64,000 nucleotides of DNA from an uncultured Ectothiorhodospiraceae bacterium (lineage in GTDB: Bacteria > Pseudomonadota > Gammaproteobacteria > UBA9214), in NCBI GenBank assembly GCA_947258545.1, contig CAMYJI010000004.1:1-64000 (forward strand), read 5' to 3'. Both the position numbers and the translations under genes were made by a program. The notes beneath the pieces were generated by a model, which made no database searches, was not told the origin of the DNA, and saw nothing but the letters and a program-made list of their open reading frames with translations. Positions within the stretch are counted from its first letter, which is position 1, and each line of letters starts with the position of its first letter. This document shows positions 1-6,748 of the stretch, piece after piece.

Positions 1-1002
1 GGTCTCGAGCTTCTTGAACGGCACCACGACCGTGCCCATCAGATCACCGATCTTCAGGGTGCGCTTGCCGCCGATCAGGATGGTGACACCCTTGTCGTCA
101 CCGGGGTGCAGCGCCTTGGGCATGACGTTCAGGCAGTGCATGCAGCGTACGCAGTTGTGGTTGTCGACGATGAAATTGTCGTTGTCGTCCAGCGAAATGG
201 CCTGGGTCGGGCAACGCGTGATGACGTTGTCGATGATGTACTGGCGGCCCTTCTTCTTGACGTAGTTCTTGATTTCTTCCTGGTTGACCTTCATGTCGTC
301 ACGCCAGGTACCGATGACGGCGAAGTCGGAACGCTCGATGGCGTTCTGGCAATCGTTCGGGCAACCGGAGACCTTGAACTTGAACTTGTAAGGCAGGGCC
401 GGGCGGTGCACGTCATCGGTGAAGTTGTTCACCAGGTGACGGTGGATGCCATGCTCGTTGCAGTTGGACATCTCGCAGCGGGCGCCGCCGACGCAGGACA
501 TGGCGGTACGCACGCAGGGACCGGCGCCACCGAGGTCCCAGCCGTACTCGTTGATTTCGTCGAAGAAGTGCTGGGTGGATTCGGTGTCGGCACCGATGAA
601 CATGATGTTGCCGGTCTGACCGTGGAAGGTCACCAGGCCGGAGCCGTGCTTTTCCCAGCTGTCGCCGAGCTGGCGCAGCATGTCGGTGGTGTAGAAGTTG
701 CCCGCCGGCGGCTGTACCCGCAGGGTATGGAATTCCCTGGATTCGGGGAAGGCATCGCCGACCTCGGAGAAGCGCGGAATGATGCCGCCGCCATAGCCGT
801 ACACGCTGACGGTGCCGCCTTTCCAGTAGCCCTTGCGGGTCTCGTATGAATGCTCCAGCTGCCCCAGCAAGCTGTTGGCCACCTCGTTGATACGTTTTTC
901 CGGATGCTTGTCACGCAGACGTTTGATGCCCGAGATGAAGCTCGGCCACGGACCGTTTTCCAGGTCGTCTAGCATCGGAGTTGGATGGATATCTTTAGCC
1001 AT
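1..1002 (-). CDS. dsrA: DsrA, reverse-type dissimilatory sulfite reductase alpha subunit (3' end outside window)
   Basis: The catalytic alpha subunit of cytoplasmic siroheme sulfite reductase, which in sulfur oxidisers works in the oxidative direction, turning DsrC-bound sulfur into sulfite. The 334 residues seen begin MAKDIHPTPMLDDLENGPWP. They contain the cysteine motif CVGGARCEMSNC, then SGCPNDC (siroheme-coupled 4Fe-4S ligands), then an inserted ferredoxin-type segment with CVRCMHC. The family is about 410-440 residues, so roughly the last fifth lies beyond position 1. The ATG at 1002 has AGGAGA a few bases upstream. The gene reads out of the window, where dsrB would be expected. The long spacer to the divergent TauD-like gene should hold the dsr promoter. 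Assignment is firm; the oxidative direction is inferred from context. Confidence 0.97.
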   Translation of the reverse strand, partial: MAKDIHPTPMLDDLENGPWPSFISGIKRLRDKHPEKRINEVANSLLGQLEHSYETRKGYWKGGTVSVYGYGGGIIPRFSEVGDAFPESREFHTLRVQPPAGNFYTTDMLRQLGDSWEKHGSGLVTFHGQTGNIMFIGADTESTQHFFDEINEYGWDLGGAGPCVRTAMSCVGGARCEMSNCNEHGIHRHLVNNFTDDVHRPALPYKFKFKVSGCPNDCQNAIERSDFAVIGTWRDDMKVNQEEIKNYVKKKGRQYIIDNVITRCPTQAISLDDNDNFIVDNHNCVRCMHCLNVMPKALHPGDDKGVTILIGGKRTLKIGDLMGTVVVPFKKLET

Positions 1003-1487
1003 GGTGGTCTCCTAGGTTGTTTTCTGCATACACCATCATTTGATCATGTCACTCGCGAGAACGGTGCCTGCCATCCTGGCAGGCAACCAGTAAATCAGCA
1101 GGCAAACTGTCCGCTCAGGGACTGCCAGCCTGTTGGGATACGCGCATTCTAGGTGCGGGATTAGATTGAACATATCCTACCCATGGGATGGCATGGCAAT
1201 AGGGCCCTATCCCGAAAGGGATATATGAAAAAAAATTATTTATTTTCCAGTAGTTAGTTGGATTTGAGGGTGGAATTAGTCCACCCAGAATTTTTTCTTA
1301 TATTAACGTGCACTTAAGTATCTTTTGGCGCGAGGTGGACCTGTCGGGCGCTCCCGATTCGGTATGGGAATGAGAATTTATCTTATCTTACAGGGGGTGG
1401 GAGAACCCCCCATCAAATGATCCAGTGTATTACAATATTTTGTAATCGTAATATTTAAGGCCGCAGTTGGCGGCGATCATCCTGTCG
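1003..1487. promoter_or_regulatory. Divergent intergenic region upstream of dsrA, with three hairpins
   Basis: No gene is visible in these 485 bases between divergent dsrA and the TauD-like gene. Three strong inverted repeats can be read: TATCCC-GAAA-GGGATA at 1208-1223, GGGTGG-N7-CCACCC at 1268-1286 followed by a T-rich run, and GGGGGT-N6-ACCCCC at 1393-1410. The second looks like an intrinsic terminator on the plus strand, although no plus-strand gene precedes it here. The region is richer in A/T than the flanking genes, as expected for promoters. I could not fix a convincing -35/-10 pair. Confidence 0.55.
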
Positions 1488-2438
1488 ATGTCGGAACCCA
1501 TGAATACCACCCCATTCCAAGGCGCTGGCGCGGGCCCTTTTGACCTGGCATCCCGCGCTAGCTATGCGCGCTGGCGCGAGTGGAAACTCGGGGTGTATCC
1601 GCAGAAGGTCGAACAGCTGATTGTGCCGGTCAACGATCCCGGCGCACTCGATGCCGATGAGAAAAAAGCCCTGCTGGCGTGTTGCAACCGGGCCAACATG
1701 GCCATATATCAGTTGGCAGCAGGCAACGGGTCTGGCAAGCAGCTGGTCCGGGCCCTGGGTCGCCAGTTCGGGCTGGAGCGACTGGATAACAACCTGCGCG
1801 CCGATGAGGACAGTATCACCTCGCTCAGGGTTGTCCCGGAGGCAGGCAAAACCCACTATATACCGTATACCAACCGTCCTCTGAACTGGCATACCGACGG
1901 TTACTACAACAGCCCGGCCGAGCAGGTGCGCGCTATCGTCATGCACTGTGCGATGGATGCGGTACACGGCGGGGACAACAGCTACCTGGACCACGAGATC
2001 GCCTATTTGCTGATGCGCGATGAAAATCCGGACTACATCGCGGCGTTGATGCAGCCAGATGCGATGACCATTCCGGCCAATGTCGAGAACGGGGTGGAGC
2101 TGCGGGCGGCGCAGAGCGGGCCGGTGTTTTCCGTGCAGCCGCTGAACGGGTCCCTGCATATGCGCTATACCGCGCGTACCCGCAGCATCGTCTGGAAGAA
2201 CGACAGGAATACGCGTCTGGCGGCGGGGTTTCTGGCGGAACTTCTTGCCAGCGATTCGGCCTATATATTCAGGCACCACATGCAGGCGGGAGAGGGTGTA
2301 ATCTGCAATAATGTACTGCACCGGCGCGAGGCATTTACCGATGCCCAGGAAAAGGGCCGGCAACGCCTGTTATACCGTGCCCGCTATCATGACCGGATCC
2401 GCGGCACTGAACTGAACACGGTCTGGTCGGGGGTGTGA
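1488..2438 (+). CDS. TauD/TfdA-family Fe(II)/2-oxoglutarate dioxygenase
   Basis: A predicted non-haem iron oxygenase of about 316 residues. The facial-triad motif HTDGYY starts near residue 135, and the distal histidine lies in NNVLHRREAF, followed by an arginine-rich GRQRLLYRARYHDR that would hold 2-oxoglutarate. This is the TauD-superfamily order. The substrate cannot be told from sequence; in this neighbourhood an organosulfur compound is conceivable but is only inference. An upstream in-frame TTG at 1467 and an ATG at 1500 are other possible starts; 1488 was chosen as the first ATG. It appears to head an operon: the next gene starts two bases after its stop, and a Cmx6-like gene follows. 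Confidence 0.85.
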   Translation: MSEPMNTTPFQGAGAGPFDLASRASYARWREWKLGVYPQKVEQLIVPVNDPGALDADEKKALLACCNRANMAIYQLAAGNGSGKQLVRALGRQFGLERLDNNLRADEDSITSLRVVPEAGKTHYIPYTNRPLNWHTDGYYNSPAEQVRAIVMHCAMDAVHGGDNSYLDHEIAYLLMRDENPDYIAALMQPDAMTIPANVENGVELRAAQSGPVFSVQPLNGSLHMRYTARTRSIVWKNDRNTRLAAGFLAELLASDSAYIFRHHMQAGEGVICNNVLHRREAFTDAQEKGRQRLLYRARYHDRIRGTELNTVWSGV

Positions 2439-2439
2439 G

Positions 2440-2634
2440 ATGCTCTGGTTGAGTGAAGTATTACTGCAAGGTCATGACCTCGAATCCTTCGAGGGTCTGA
2501 CCAAGGCCATCCAGGAACGCGCTCGTGGCGGCGAGATGTTCTTCCGCATGGATGTGCGTCCGCCGTTTCCGGACACGCCGGAAGACTGGGAAGACCGCCT
2601 GGAGGCGGCATTTTCCTCGGCCCAGCATGGCTGA
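2440..2634 (+). CDS. Small hypothetical protein between dioxygenase and Cmx6-like gene
   Basis: A 64-residue acidic protein beginning MLWLSEVLLQGHDLESFEGL. I do not recognise the family. It starts two bases after the dioxygenase stop, with a G-rich stretch just upstream as a possible ribosome site, and ends 20 bases before the Cmx6-like gene, so all three are probably co-transcribed and translationally coupled. It is rich in Glu/Asp and Arg and has no membrane segment or cysteine. It is called a gene on tight packing and the lack of a better frame. Confidence 0.6.
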   Translation: MLWLSEVLLQGHDLESFEGLTKAIQERARGGEMFFRMDVRPPFPDTPEDWEDRLEAAFSSAQHG

Positions 2635-2654
2635 GACGAACAGGGTGAATCGTT

Positions 2655-3347
2655 ATGTTATGGAGTGAAGAGAGCCAAACCAGGGAATACGTGGTTCCTG
2701 ATGATGTCGTGGACCTGGCGTATTCGATCAAGTGCCCGGCGCTGCCGATCGATCATGCGCATGCACTGTCGGTCGAGTTGCAGGCGGCATTGCCCTGGCT
2801 GGCCGGGGAGGAACTGGCCGGCATCCACCTGATCCACGGGGCGGCCTCCGGCAACGGCTGGTACCGGCCGGAAGAGGGTGGCGACCAGCTGCTGCACCTG
2901 TCACGCCGCGCGCGCATGCGCCTGCGGGTACCCAGGCACCGCCTGGACGATGCACGCGAACTGACCGGCCAGGCACTCGACATCAACGGTTACAGCCTCG
3001 AGATCGGCAAGTCCGAGGTGCACCTGTTCAGCTCCCTGCCAACCCTGTTTTCACGCTACGTGGTGACCCGGGAGGAGGTCGACGAAGAGGCCTTCATGCA
3101 GCAGGCCGTGCGCGAACTCGAGACGCTGGAAATCAACTGCCGCAAGATGTTGTGCGGCATCACCCATACGCTGGCATTCCCGGATGGCCCGGTATTTACC
3201 CGCAGCCTGATGGTCGCCGATCTGGAGCCCGAGGCCTCGGTGCGGCTGCAGCAGGTCGGCCTGGGCGAGGGGCGCAAGATCGGTTGTGGCCTGTTTATCC
3301 CTCACAAGGGCATCAAGCCGGTGAAGGAAGATGACGGTCAGCAATAA
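2655..3347 (+). CDS. Orphan Cas6/Cmx6-like protein (type I-MYXAN Cas6 family)
   Basis: A 230-residue protein resembling the MYXAN-type Cas6 family (Cmx6), whose CRISPR-linked members are endoribonucleases that process pre-crRNA. Seen: an N-terminal VVDLAYSIKCPALPIDHAHAL region, a central basic stretch SRRARMRLRVPRHR, and the C-terminal glycine-rich signature GEGRKIGCGLFIPHKGI typical of the family. Start ATG follows AGGGTGA. No cas1, cas2 or other cas gene and no CRISPR array lie anywhere in the window; instead the gene sits in an apparent operon with a TauD-like dioxygenase, divergent from dsrA. A role in RNA processing for sulfur metabolism is speculation. Family membership rests on remembered signature motifs. 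Confidence 0.75.
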   Translation: MLWSEESQTREYVVPDDVVDLAYSIKCPALPIDHAHALSVELQAALPWLAGEELAGIHLIHGAASGNGWYRPEEGGDQLLHLSRRARMRLRVPRHRLDDARELTGQALDINGYSLEIGKSEVHLFSSLPTLFSRYVVTREEVDEEAFMQQAVRELETLEINCRKMLCGITHTLAFPDGPVFTRSLMVADLEPEASVRLQQVGLGEGRKIGCGLFIPHKGIKPVKEDDGQQ

Positions 3348-3536
3348 ATTATCCCGACCGGGGGATTGTCTTTTCATCGCCGGTGGGCAGAATTTGCCCC
3401 CTGAGCCAGTGTGAATACCAGTCAGCGGCCGGCGGAAACTGCCCATTCGGGATATATTACCGCTCAGACACTGAAGCTATAGTTATGCCAATCATTAGGG
3501 TTTTTAAGAAGTTAAACGTATCCTGGAGGCGCAGCC

Positions 3537-3740
3537 ATGAGTGAAAAGCAGGAACTTATCAAGAAGATGATGGAAATGCAGAAGAAGTTCATTGCCTACG
3601 AGCAAGAGAACGGTGTGGAAATGGAAGACTACTTCGTCGGTGAAGAAGGCCATCCGCTGCACCACTTCCGTCAGGAATACATGGATCTCGCCAACAAGCT
3701 GGTTGACATGGCCCACGCGGAGAAGGGTTCACACCGCTAG
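3537..3740 (+). CDS. Small conserved hypothetical protein
   Basis: A 67-residue, highly charged and Met-rich protein starting MSEKQELIKKMMEMQKKFIA and containing YFVGEEGHPLHHFRQEY. It is probably largely helical and soluble, with no cysteine and no signal. TGGAGG stands just upstream of the ATG at good spacing, making the start convincing. It lies 190 bases after the Cmx6-like gene and is followed by a short tandem repeat and a strong intrinsic terminator, so it may be a separate small transcription unit or the operon's last gene. I do not recognise the family; its place among dsr-linked genes suggests a sulfur-oxidation accessory role, as inference only. Confidence 0.75.
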   Translation: MSEKQELIKKMMEMQKKFIAYEQENGVEMEDYFVGEEGHPLHHFRQEYMDLANKLVDMAHAEKGSHR

Positions 3741-3741
3741 G

Positions 3742-3790
3742 TCTGTTTCAAGACGCCTGATCTGTTTCAAGACGCCTGATCTGTTTCAAG
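3742..3790. repeat. 19-bp tandem repeat, about 2.6 copies
   Basis: Two perfect copies of TCTGTTTCAAGACGCCTGA (3742-3760 and 3761-3779) and the first 11 bases of a third lie directly after the stop of the 67-aa gene and before the terminator. There are no spacers, so it is not a CRISPR. Confidence 0.85.
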
Positions 3791-3800
3791 ATTAATAAAA

Positions 3801-3833
3801 GCCGCATCCCGAAAGGATGCGGCTTTTTTTTTT
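3801..3833 (+). terminator. Rho-independent terminator
   Basis: GCCGCATCC pairs perfectly with GGATGCGGC across a CGAAA loop and is followed by ten T. It ends the plus-strand unit that finishes with the 67-aa gene, ahead of the convergent DsrC-like gene. Confidence 0.92.
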
Positions 3834-3952
3834 GGGCGGGTTCCTGTACGAATAGAGGAGCTGCGCGAAAAGTTGCCAGGGCGCAGTGAAGATCCAGACA
3901 GATCCAGGGTCAGGTGCAGCGACGTCGCCCGGTCAGGCCTGAACTACCGTGC

Positions 3953-4291
3953 CTAGTAGCCACCCTTGCGTGCGACATACGGCAATCCGGCGATCTTGTT
4001 GCCCTGCTTGCTGGGGGCAAGCGGGAATAATGCATAGAGATCCTTGCTGGTGACCTTCTTGCCCCAGATCTTGGACATGCCCTTGTTGATCGCCCGCTCC
4101 ATCGGCTGCTCGCCGTTGTTGTCGAAATATTCCGAACGCAGATAATTGATCACGTCCCAGTGTTCCTGGGTGAGCTCAATGCCGTCCTCGGCAGCCAGTG
4201 CTTTGCTGACATCTTCATCCCAGACACTTGGGTCTGTGAGGTTGCCGTTTGCATCGGTCTCAATGATCTTGCCATTTACTTCCAGTGCCAT
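3953..4291 (-). CDS. DsrC/TusE-family protein lacking both C-terminal cysteines (RspA-like)
   Basis: A 112-residue DsrC/TusE fold protein: MALEVNGKIIETDANGNLTD, then WDVINYLRSEYF, then a C-terminal arm ending GNKIAGLPYVARKGGY. Canonical DsrC ends roughly GCKIAGLPKPTGCV, with two cysteines 11 apart that carry persulfide or trisulfide; here the first is Asn and the last is lost, so it cannot act as a sulfur carrier in the usual way. Cysteine-less DsrC relatives have been proposed in the literature to be regulatory (RspA). AGGAG lies just before the ATG. It is transcribed convergently to the Cmx6 module and divergently from a 2OG-type oxygenase, with a perfect palindrome in the shared upstream region. 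Confidence 0.9.
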   Translation of the reverse strand: MALEVNGKIIETDANGNLTDPSVWDEDVSKALAAEDGIELTQEHWDVINYLRSEYFDNNGEQPMERAINKGMSKIWGKKVTSKDLYALFPLAPSKQGNKIAGLPYVARKGGY

Positions 4292-4414
4292 TTCTGTACT
4301 CCTGATTCAAATATGGAAAAGAACCTTGAAGGTGAAATTGTATTGCAATGTGGCCGCTATCGGAAGAGGTTCCAATGCCTGCAGGCACTGTTCCGGGCGC
4401 TTGTCTATGTGGAA

Positions 4415-4432
4415 AATTTGCCCAGGCAAATT
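4415..4432. promoter_or_regulatory. Perfect 18-bp palindrome, candidate operator
   Basis: AATTTGCC-CA-GGCAAATT lies in the divergent spacer between the DsrC-like gene and the 4489 oxygenase gene. It has the size and symmetry of a dimeric regulator site and lacks a T run, so it is not a terminator. The half-site AATTTGCC recurs at 3391-3398 upstream of the 67-aa gene. Confidence 0.45.
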
Positions 4433-4488
4433 ATCAGGGTCGCTATTTTCAGGAAGGACCCTGGAGCGGGTAAAATGTCGATTTTGAG

Positions 4489-5016
4489 ATGTCGCGGGAC
4501 CGGCAATACATGCTTTTTCAAGAATTCACTTTAGAAAATCCGGCTAACCTCAACACCAGCCTGTACGCGCGGTTCATGGAATTGTCGGGTACTGACCGGG
4601 TGAGGCAGACGCATCATTTTGCAGGCCGTTTCGAGAACATCTATATCGAAGCCGCCGACATCCCGGATATGGAGACTGTGCTGAATGTGGTCAAGCAACA
4701 GGCCGCGCAGCTGCTGGGTATGCCGGCAGAGAGCCTGTCGGCCGGGTTCTGGTTTAATGCCATGGAAGCGGGGCAGCGCACGGCAATACATCATCACGAT
4801 GAGAACGATGAGTTACTCTCGGCGGTGTATTATATCCGCGTGCCCGAGAACTCCGGTGACCTGGTCCTGTACGACGGCGGGGAAAGGGTCATTGTCAGGC
4901 CACAGGAAGGCAAGGTGGTGATGTTTGCACCCAATGTGTTGCATGAGGTGACGGCCAATCTCGGCTCGGGACTGCGCTTGTCTGTCGGCATGAACGTCGG
5001 GCCGGCTGAAAACTGA
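4489..5016 (+). CDS. Putative 2OG-Fe(II) oxygenase
   Basis: A 175-residue protein of the small putative 2-oxoglutarate/Fe(II) oxygenase type. The iron-binding pattern is visible as HHHDENDELLSAVYYIR (His-x-Asp), then GDLVLYDGG, then MFAPNVLHEVT (distal His), with an arginine in LRLSVGMNVG as a possible 2-oxoglutarate contact. There is no signal peptide, so it is cytoplasmic. The ATG at 4510 (MLFQEFTLENP) is an equally good start; neither has a clear ribosome site. It is divergent from the DsrC-like gene. Substrate unknown; in similar families it is often a protein or metabolite side chain. Confidence 0.78.
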   Translation: MSRDRQYMLFQEFTLENPANLNTSLYARFMELSGTDRVRQTHHFAGRFENIYIEAADIPDMETVLNVVKQQAAQLLGMPAESLSAGFWFNAMEAGQRTAIHHHDENDELLSAVYYIRVPENSGDLVLYDGGERVIVRPQEGKVVMFAPNVLHEVTANLGSGLRLSVGMNVGPAEN

Positions 5017-5033
5017 TCCAGGTTTCGTTGCTG

Positions 5034-5708
5034 TCATATCACCGACCACATGCGTACCAGGTTGATATAGGCCTGGTTTACCCGGCGGGTGACCTCGGCA
5101 TCCGGCTGTTCCTGCAGCAGTGTCTCGCGTGCAAGGTTCATCTCATGCAACAGGGCGCGCCTCTCGGTTTCCCGGACCGTGCTCTGAATCCAGCTGACGG
5201 CAACAAGGCGTTCTCCGCGACTCACTTCGGCGACACGATGGATGCTGGATGACGGGTAGATGACGGCATCACCGGCGGCTAGTTTGACCTGTTGTTCTCC
5301 AAACGCTGTCTGGATGACAAGCTCTCCACCGTCATAGTCTTCCGGACTGTTGAGAAAGATAGTGACGGAGATATCCGAGCGGTAGAGTTCGGAGCCCTGC
5401 CCCATGATCGGATCGTCCACGTGCAGGCCATAGGACATGCCCGTGGTGTAATGCGCGTAATAGGGCGCGGCGACCTTCAGCGGCATGGCTGCGCTGCGGT
5501 ATACCGGATGCTTCACCAGGCTCCCCATGACCAGGTTGTTGAGTTGGGTCAGCTGGGCCGGTGCCAGTGTCAGCTCCTCGTTGTGTTTGACGCGTGCGGC
5601 GGCCGTGCCCGCGGAACGGGTGCCGTCAGCGAATTTCCCCGCATCGATGAGGCGCTGTGCGGTCTGGACCTGGTGGGCGTCAAGCACGCCTTCGATCTGT
5701 ATCAGCAT
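5034..5708 (-). CDS. PKHD-type hydroxylase (YbiX/PiuC family Fe(II)/2OG dioxygenase)
   Basis: A 224-residue Fe(II)/2-oxoglutarate hydroxylase. The family features are in order: YGLHVDDPIMG (His-x-Asp), SDISVTIFLNSPEDYDGGEL, AGDAVIYPSSSIHRVAEV (distal His) and RLVAVSWIQS (2OG-binding Arg). The length matches E. coli YbiX (about 225). Family members are often linked to iron uptake, but no TonB receptor lies next to it here. It is tail-to-tail with the 4489 oxygenase, with only 17 bases between stop codons, and is divergent from the 107-aa gene. Confidence 0.92.
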   Translation of the reverse strand: MLIQIEGVLDAHQVQTAQRLIDAGKFADGTRSAGTAAARVKHNEELTLAPAQLTQLNNLVMGSLVKHPVYRSAAMPLKVAAPYYAHYTTGMSYGLHVDDPIMGQGSELYRSDISVTIFLNSPEDYDGGELVIQTAFGEQQVKLAAGDAVIYPSSSIHRVAEVSRGERLVAVSWIQSTVRETERRALLHEMNLARETLLQEQPDAEVTRRVNQAYINLVRMWSVI

Positions 5709-5783
5709 GGTGATTTTCCTGCAGGCAATGCCGGGGATGGGTTAGAATCCCGGCTTTCTGCCATCAAGAATAAGGCTGCCGGT

Positions 5784-6107
5784 ATGATTTTGAAAGTGGT
5801 TGTTGAGGACCAGGCGTATCCCGTCACCGTTCCGGACGAGATCGTCAGGGATGCCGAGGATTTCTTCAGTAAGTTAGACAGGGATATGGACAAGGGCTGG
5901 CAGATGAGCCGGGACTGGGTCGACAACCCGGATCTCGAGCAGCGTTGCCAGATCGTTGGTGACAAGATGCTCACGGCAATGCATAACAACGACGAGCGCT
6001 TGATGATATTGCTGTCTGCCTACGTGTTGAATCGCGTCCCGAATGTCACCGCCATCCGTATCGATACCAATGGTGAAATGCTCGAGACCGAGCTGGTGAC
6101 CGGCTGA
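5784..6107 (+). CDS. Conserved hypothetical protein
   Basis: A 107-residue acidic soluble protein starting MILKVVVEDQAYPVTVPDEI. It has a helical middle with GWQMSRDWVDNP and a C-terminal strand-rich part NVTAIRIDTNGEMLETELV. Longer readings in this frame run back through the hydroxylase promoter and are not credible; the ATG at 5784 opens the compositionally coding part. An imperfect GC-rich inverted repeat (5730-5754) precedes it. I do not recognise the family. It forms a two-gene unit with the 116-aa gene starting 14 bases later. Confidence 0.72.
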   Translation: MILKVVVEDQAYPVTVPDEIVRDAEDFFSKLDRDMDKGWQMSRDWVDNPDLEQRCQIVGDKMLTAMHNNDERLMILLSAYVLNRVPNVTAIRIDTNGEMLETELVTG

Positions 6108-6108
6108 C

Positions 6109-6124
6109 CCATCGCCAGCGATGG
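6109..6124 (+). promoter_or_regulatory. Hairpin enclosing a start codon
   Basis: CCATCGC-CA-GCGATGG is a perfect 7-bp stem that includes the ATG at 6121 and starts two bases after the stop of the preceding gene. No Shine-Dalgarno is seen before that ATG, so translation coupled to the upstream stop is likely. Confidence 0.45.
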
Positions 6125-6471
6125 CCGACCTGTTTACGATCACGGCACCGTTACTGGTGCGCTACCCGGACGGTGTCCGGCATGTCATGGTGGAAGTGTT
6201 TCGCCATCCAGCGGGGGTCGTGTATTTCAGACCATTCTGGGATCGCCTGTCCCGGGAAGTGGGAGTCCGGGTGCTGTCGGGCGCTGTGCGTGGCGAGGGC
6301 CCCTGGAAGGTCGGGGAAGCCGTAATCACCGTGCTGGGCTGTCACGGCAGCAACCCTGATGAGGCGGCGGAATACGCACAGTGGCAATTCCACCTGGGGC
6401 AACTCGGTGACCGCTATCCGGCCCGTGCCGAGCTGGAGGAAATTGCACGCACAGCCGGTTGCCTGCCCTGA
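6121..6471 (+). CDS. Conserved hypothetical protein
   Basis: A 116-residue soluble protein starting MADLFTITAPLLVRYPDG, strand-rich at the N-terminus (HVMVEVFRHPAGVVYFRPFW) and helical at the C-terminus (DEAAEYAQWQFHLGQL). The family is not recognised. It follows the 107-aa gene by 13 bases, so the two are probably translated together. The start codon is inside a perfect hairpin with no visible ribosome site. It is followed by a palindromic dispersed repeat. Confidence 0.68.
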   Translation: MADLFTITAPLLVRYPDGVRHVMVEVFRHPAGVVYFRPFWDRLSREVGVRVLSGAVRGEGPWKVGEAVITVLGCHGSNPDEAAEYAQWQFHLGQLGDRYPARAELEEIARTAGCLP

Positions 6472-6613
6472 AATCCAGGCGGGTTCAGGTGTGGGGCATT
6501 GTCACCCGATTGCCCGTTCCCGGGTCTTTCGGTGCTGCTCCGAGCCGCCCGGCGATACCAGAGGGTGCGCAGCAAATTCCCGGGCAGATCCTGTGGTGCC
6601 GGGCTGACTCTCT

Positions 6614-6748
6614 AAGGGAAGTCTGATGAAACCGTCATTCCGGGCGGAGCTGAGCTGCGACCCGGAATCCAGTAGTTGTTAATCAGTCAGTGACTGGATT
6701 CCGGCCTTCGCCGGAATGACGAAAGATGAGTTAATCAGGCCTTCCCTA
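6614..6748. repeat. Full-length dispersed palindromic element (CATTCCGG family), copy A
   Basis: About 135 bp bounded by inverted termini AGGGAAGTCTGAT and ATCAGGCCTTCCCT. Inside are two hairpins: GTCATTCCGG...CCGGAATCCAG and CTGGATTCCGG...CCGGAATGAC, which also pair with each other. Related copies occur at 19683-19916, 20224-20515 and 51989-52126. The TAG stop of the adjacent GNAT gene lies inside its right terminus. No transposase is encoded, so it resembles a MITE or REP-type element. Confidence 0.85.

Noticed and set aside
2655-3790. CRISPR array near the Cmx6-like gene
   Set aside because: The only local repeat is a contiguous 19-bp tandem repeat without spacers; no 25-40-bp direct repeats with unique spacers occur in the window.
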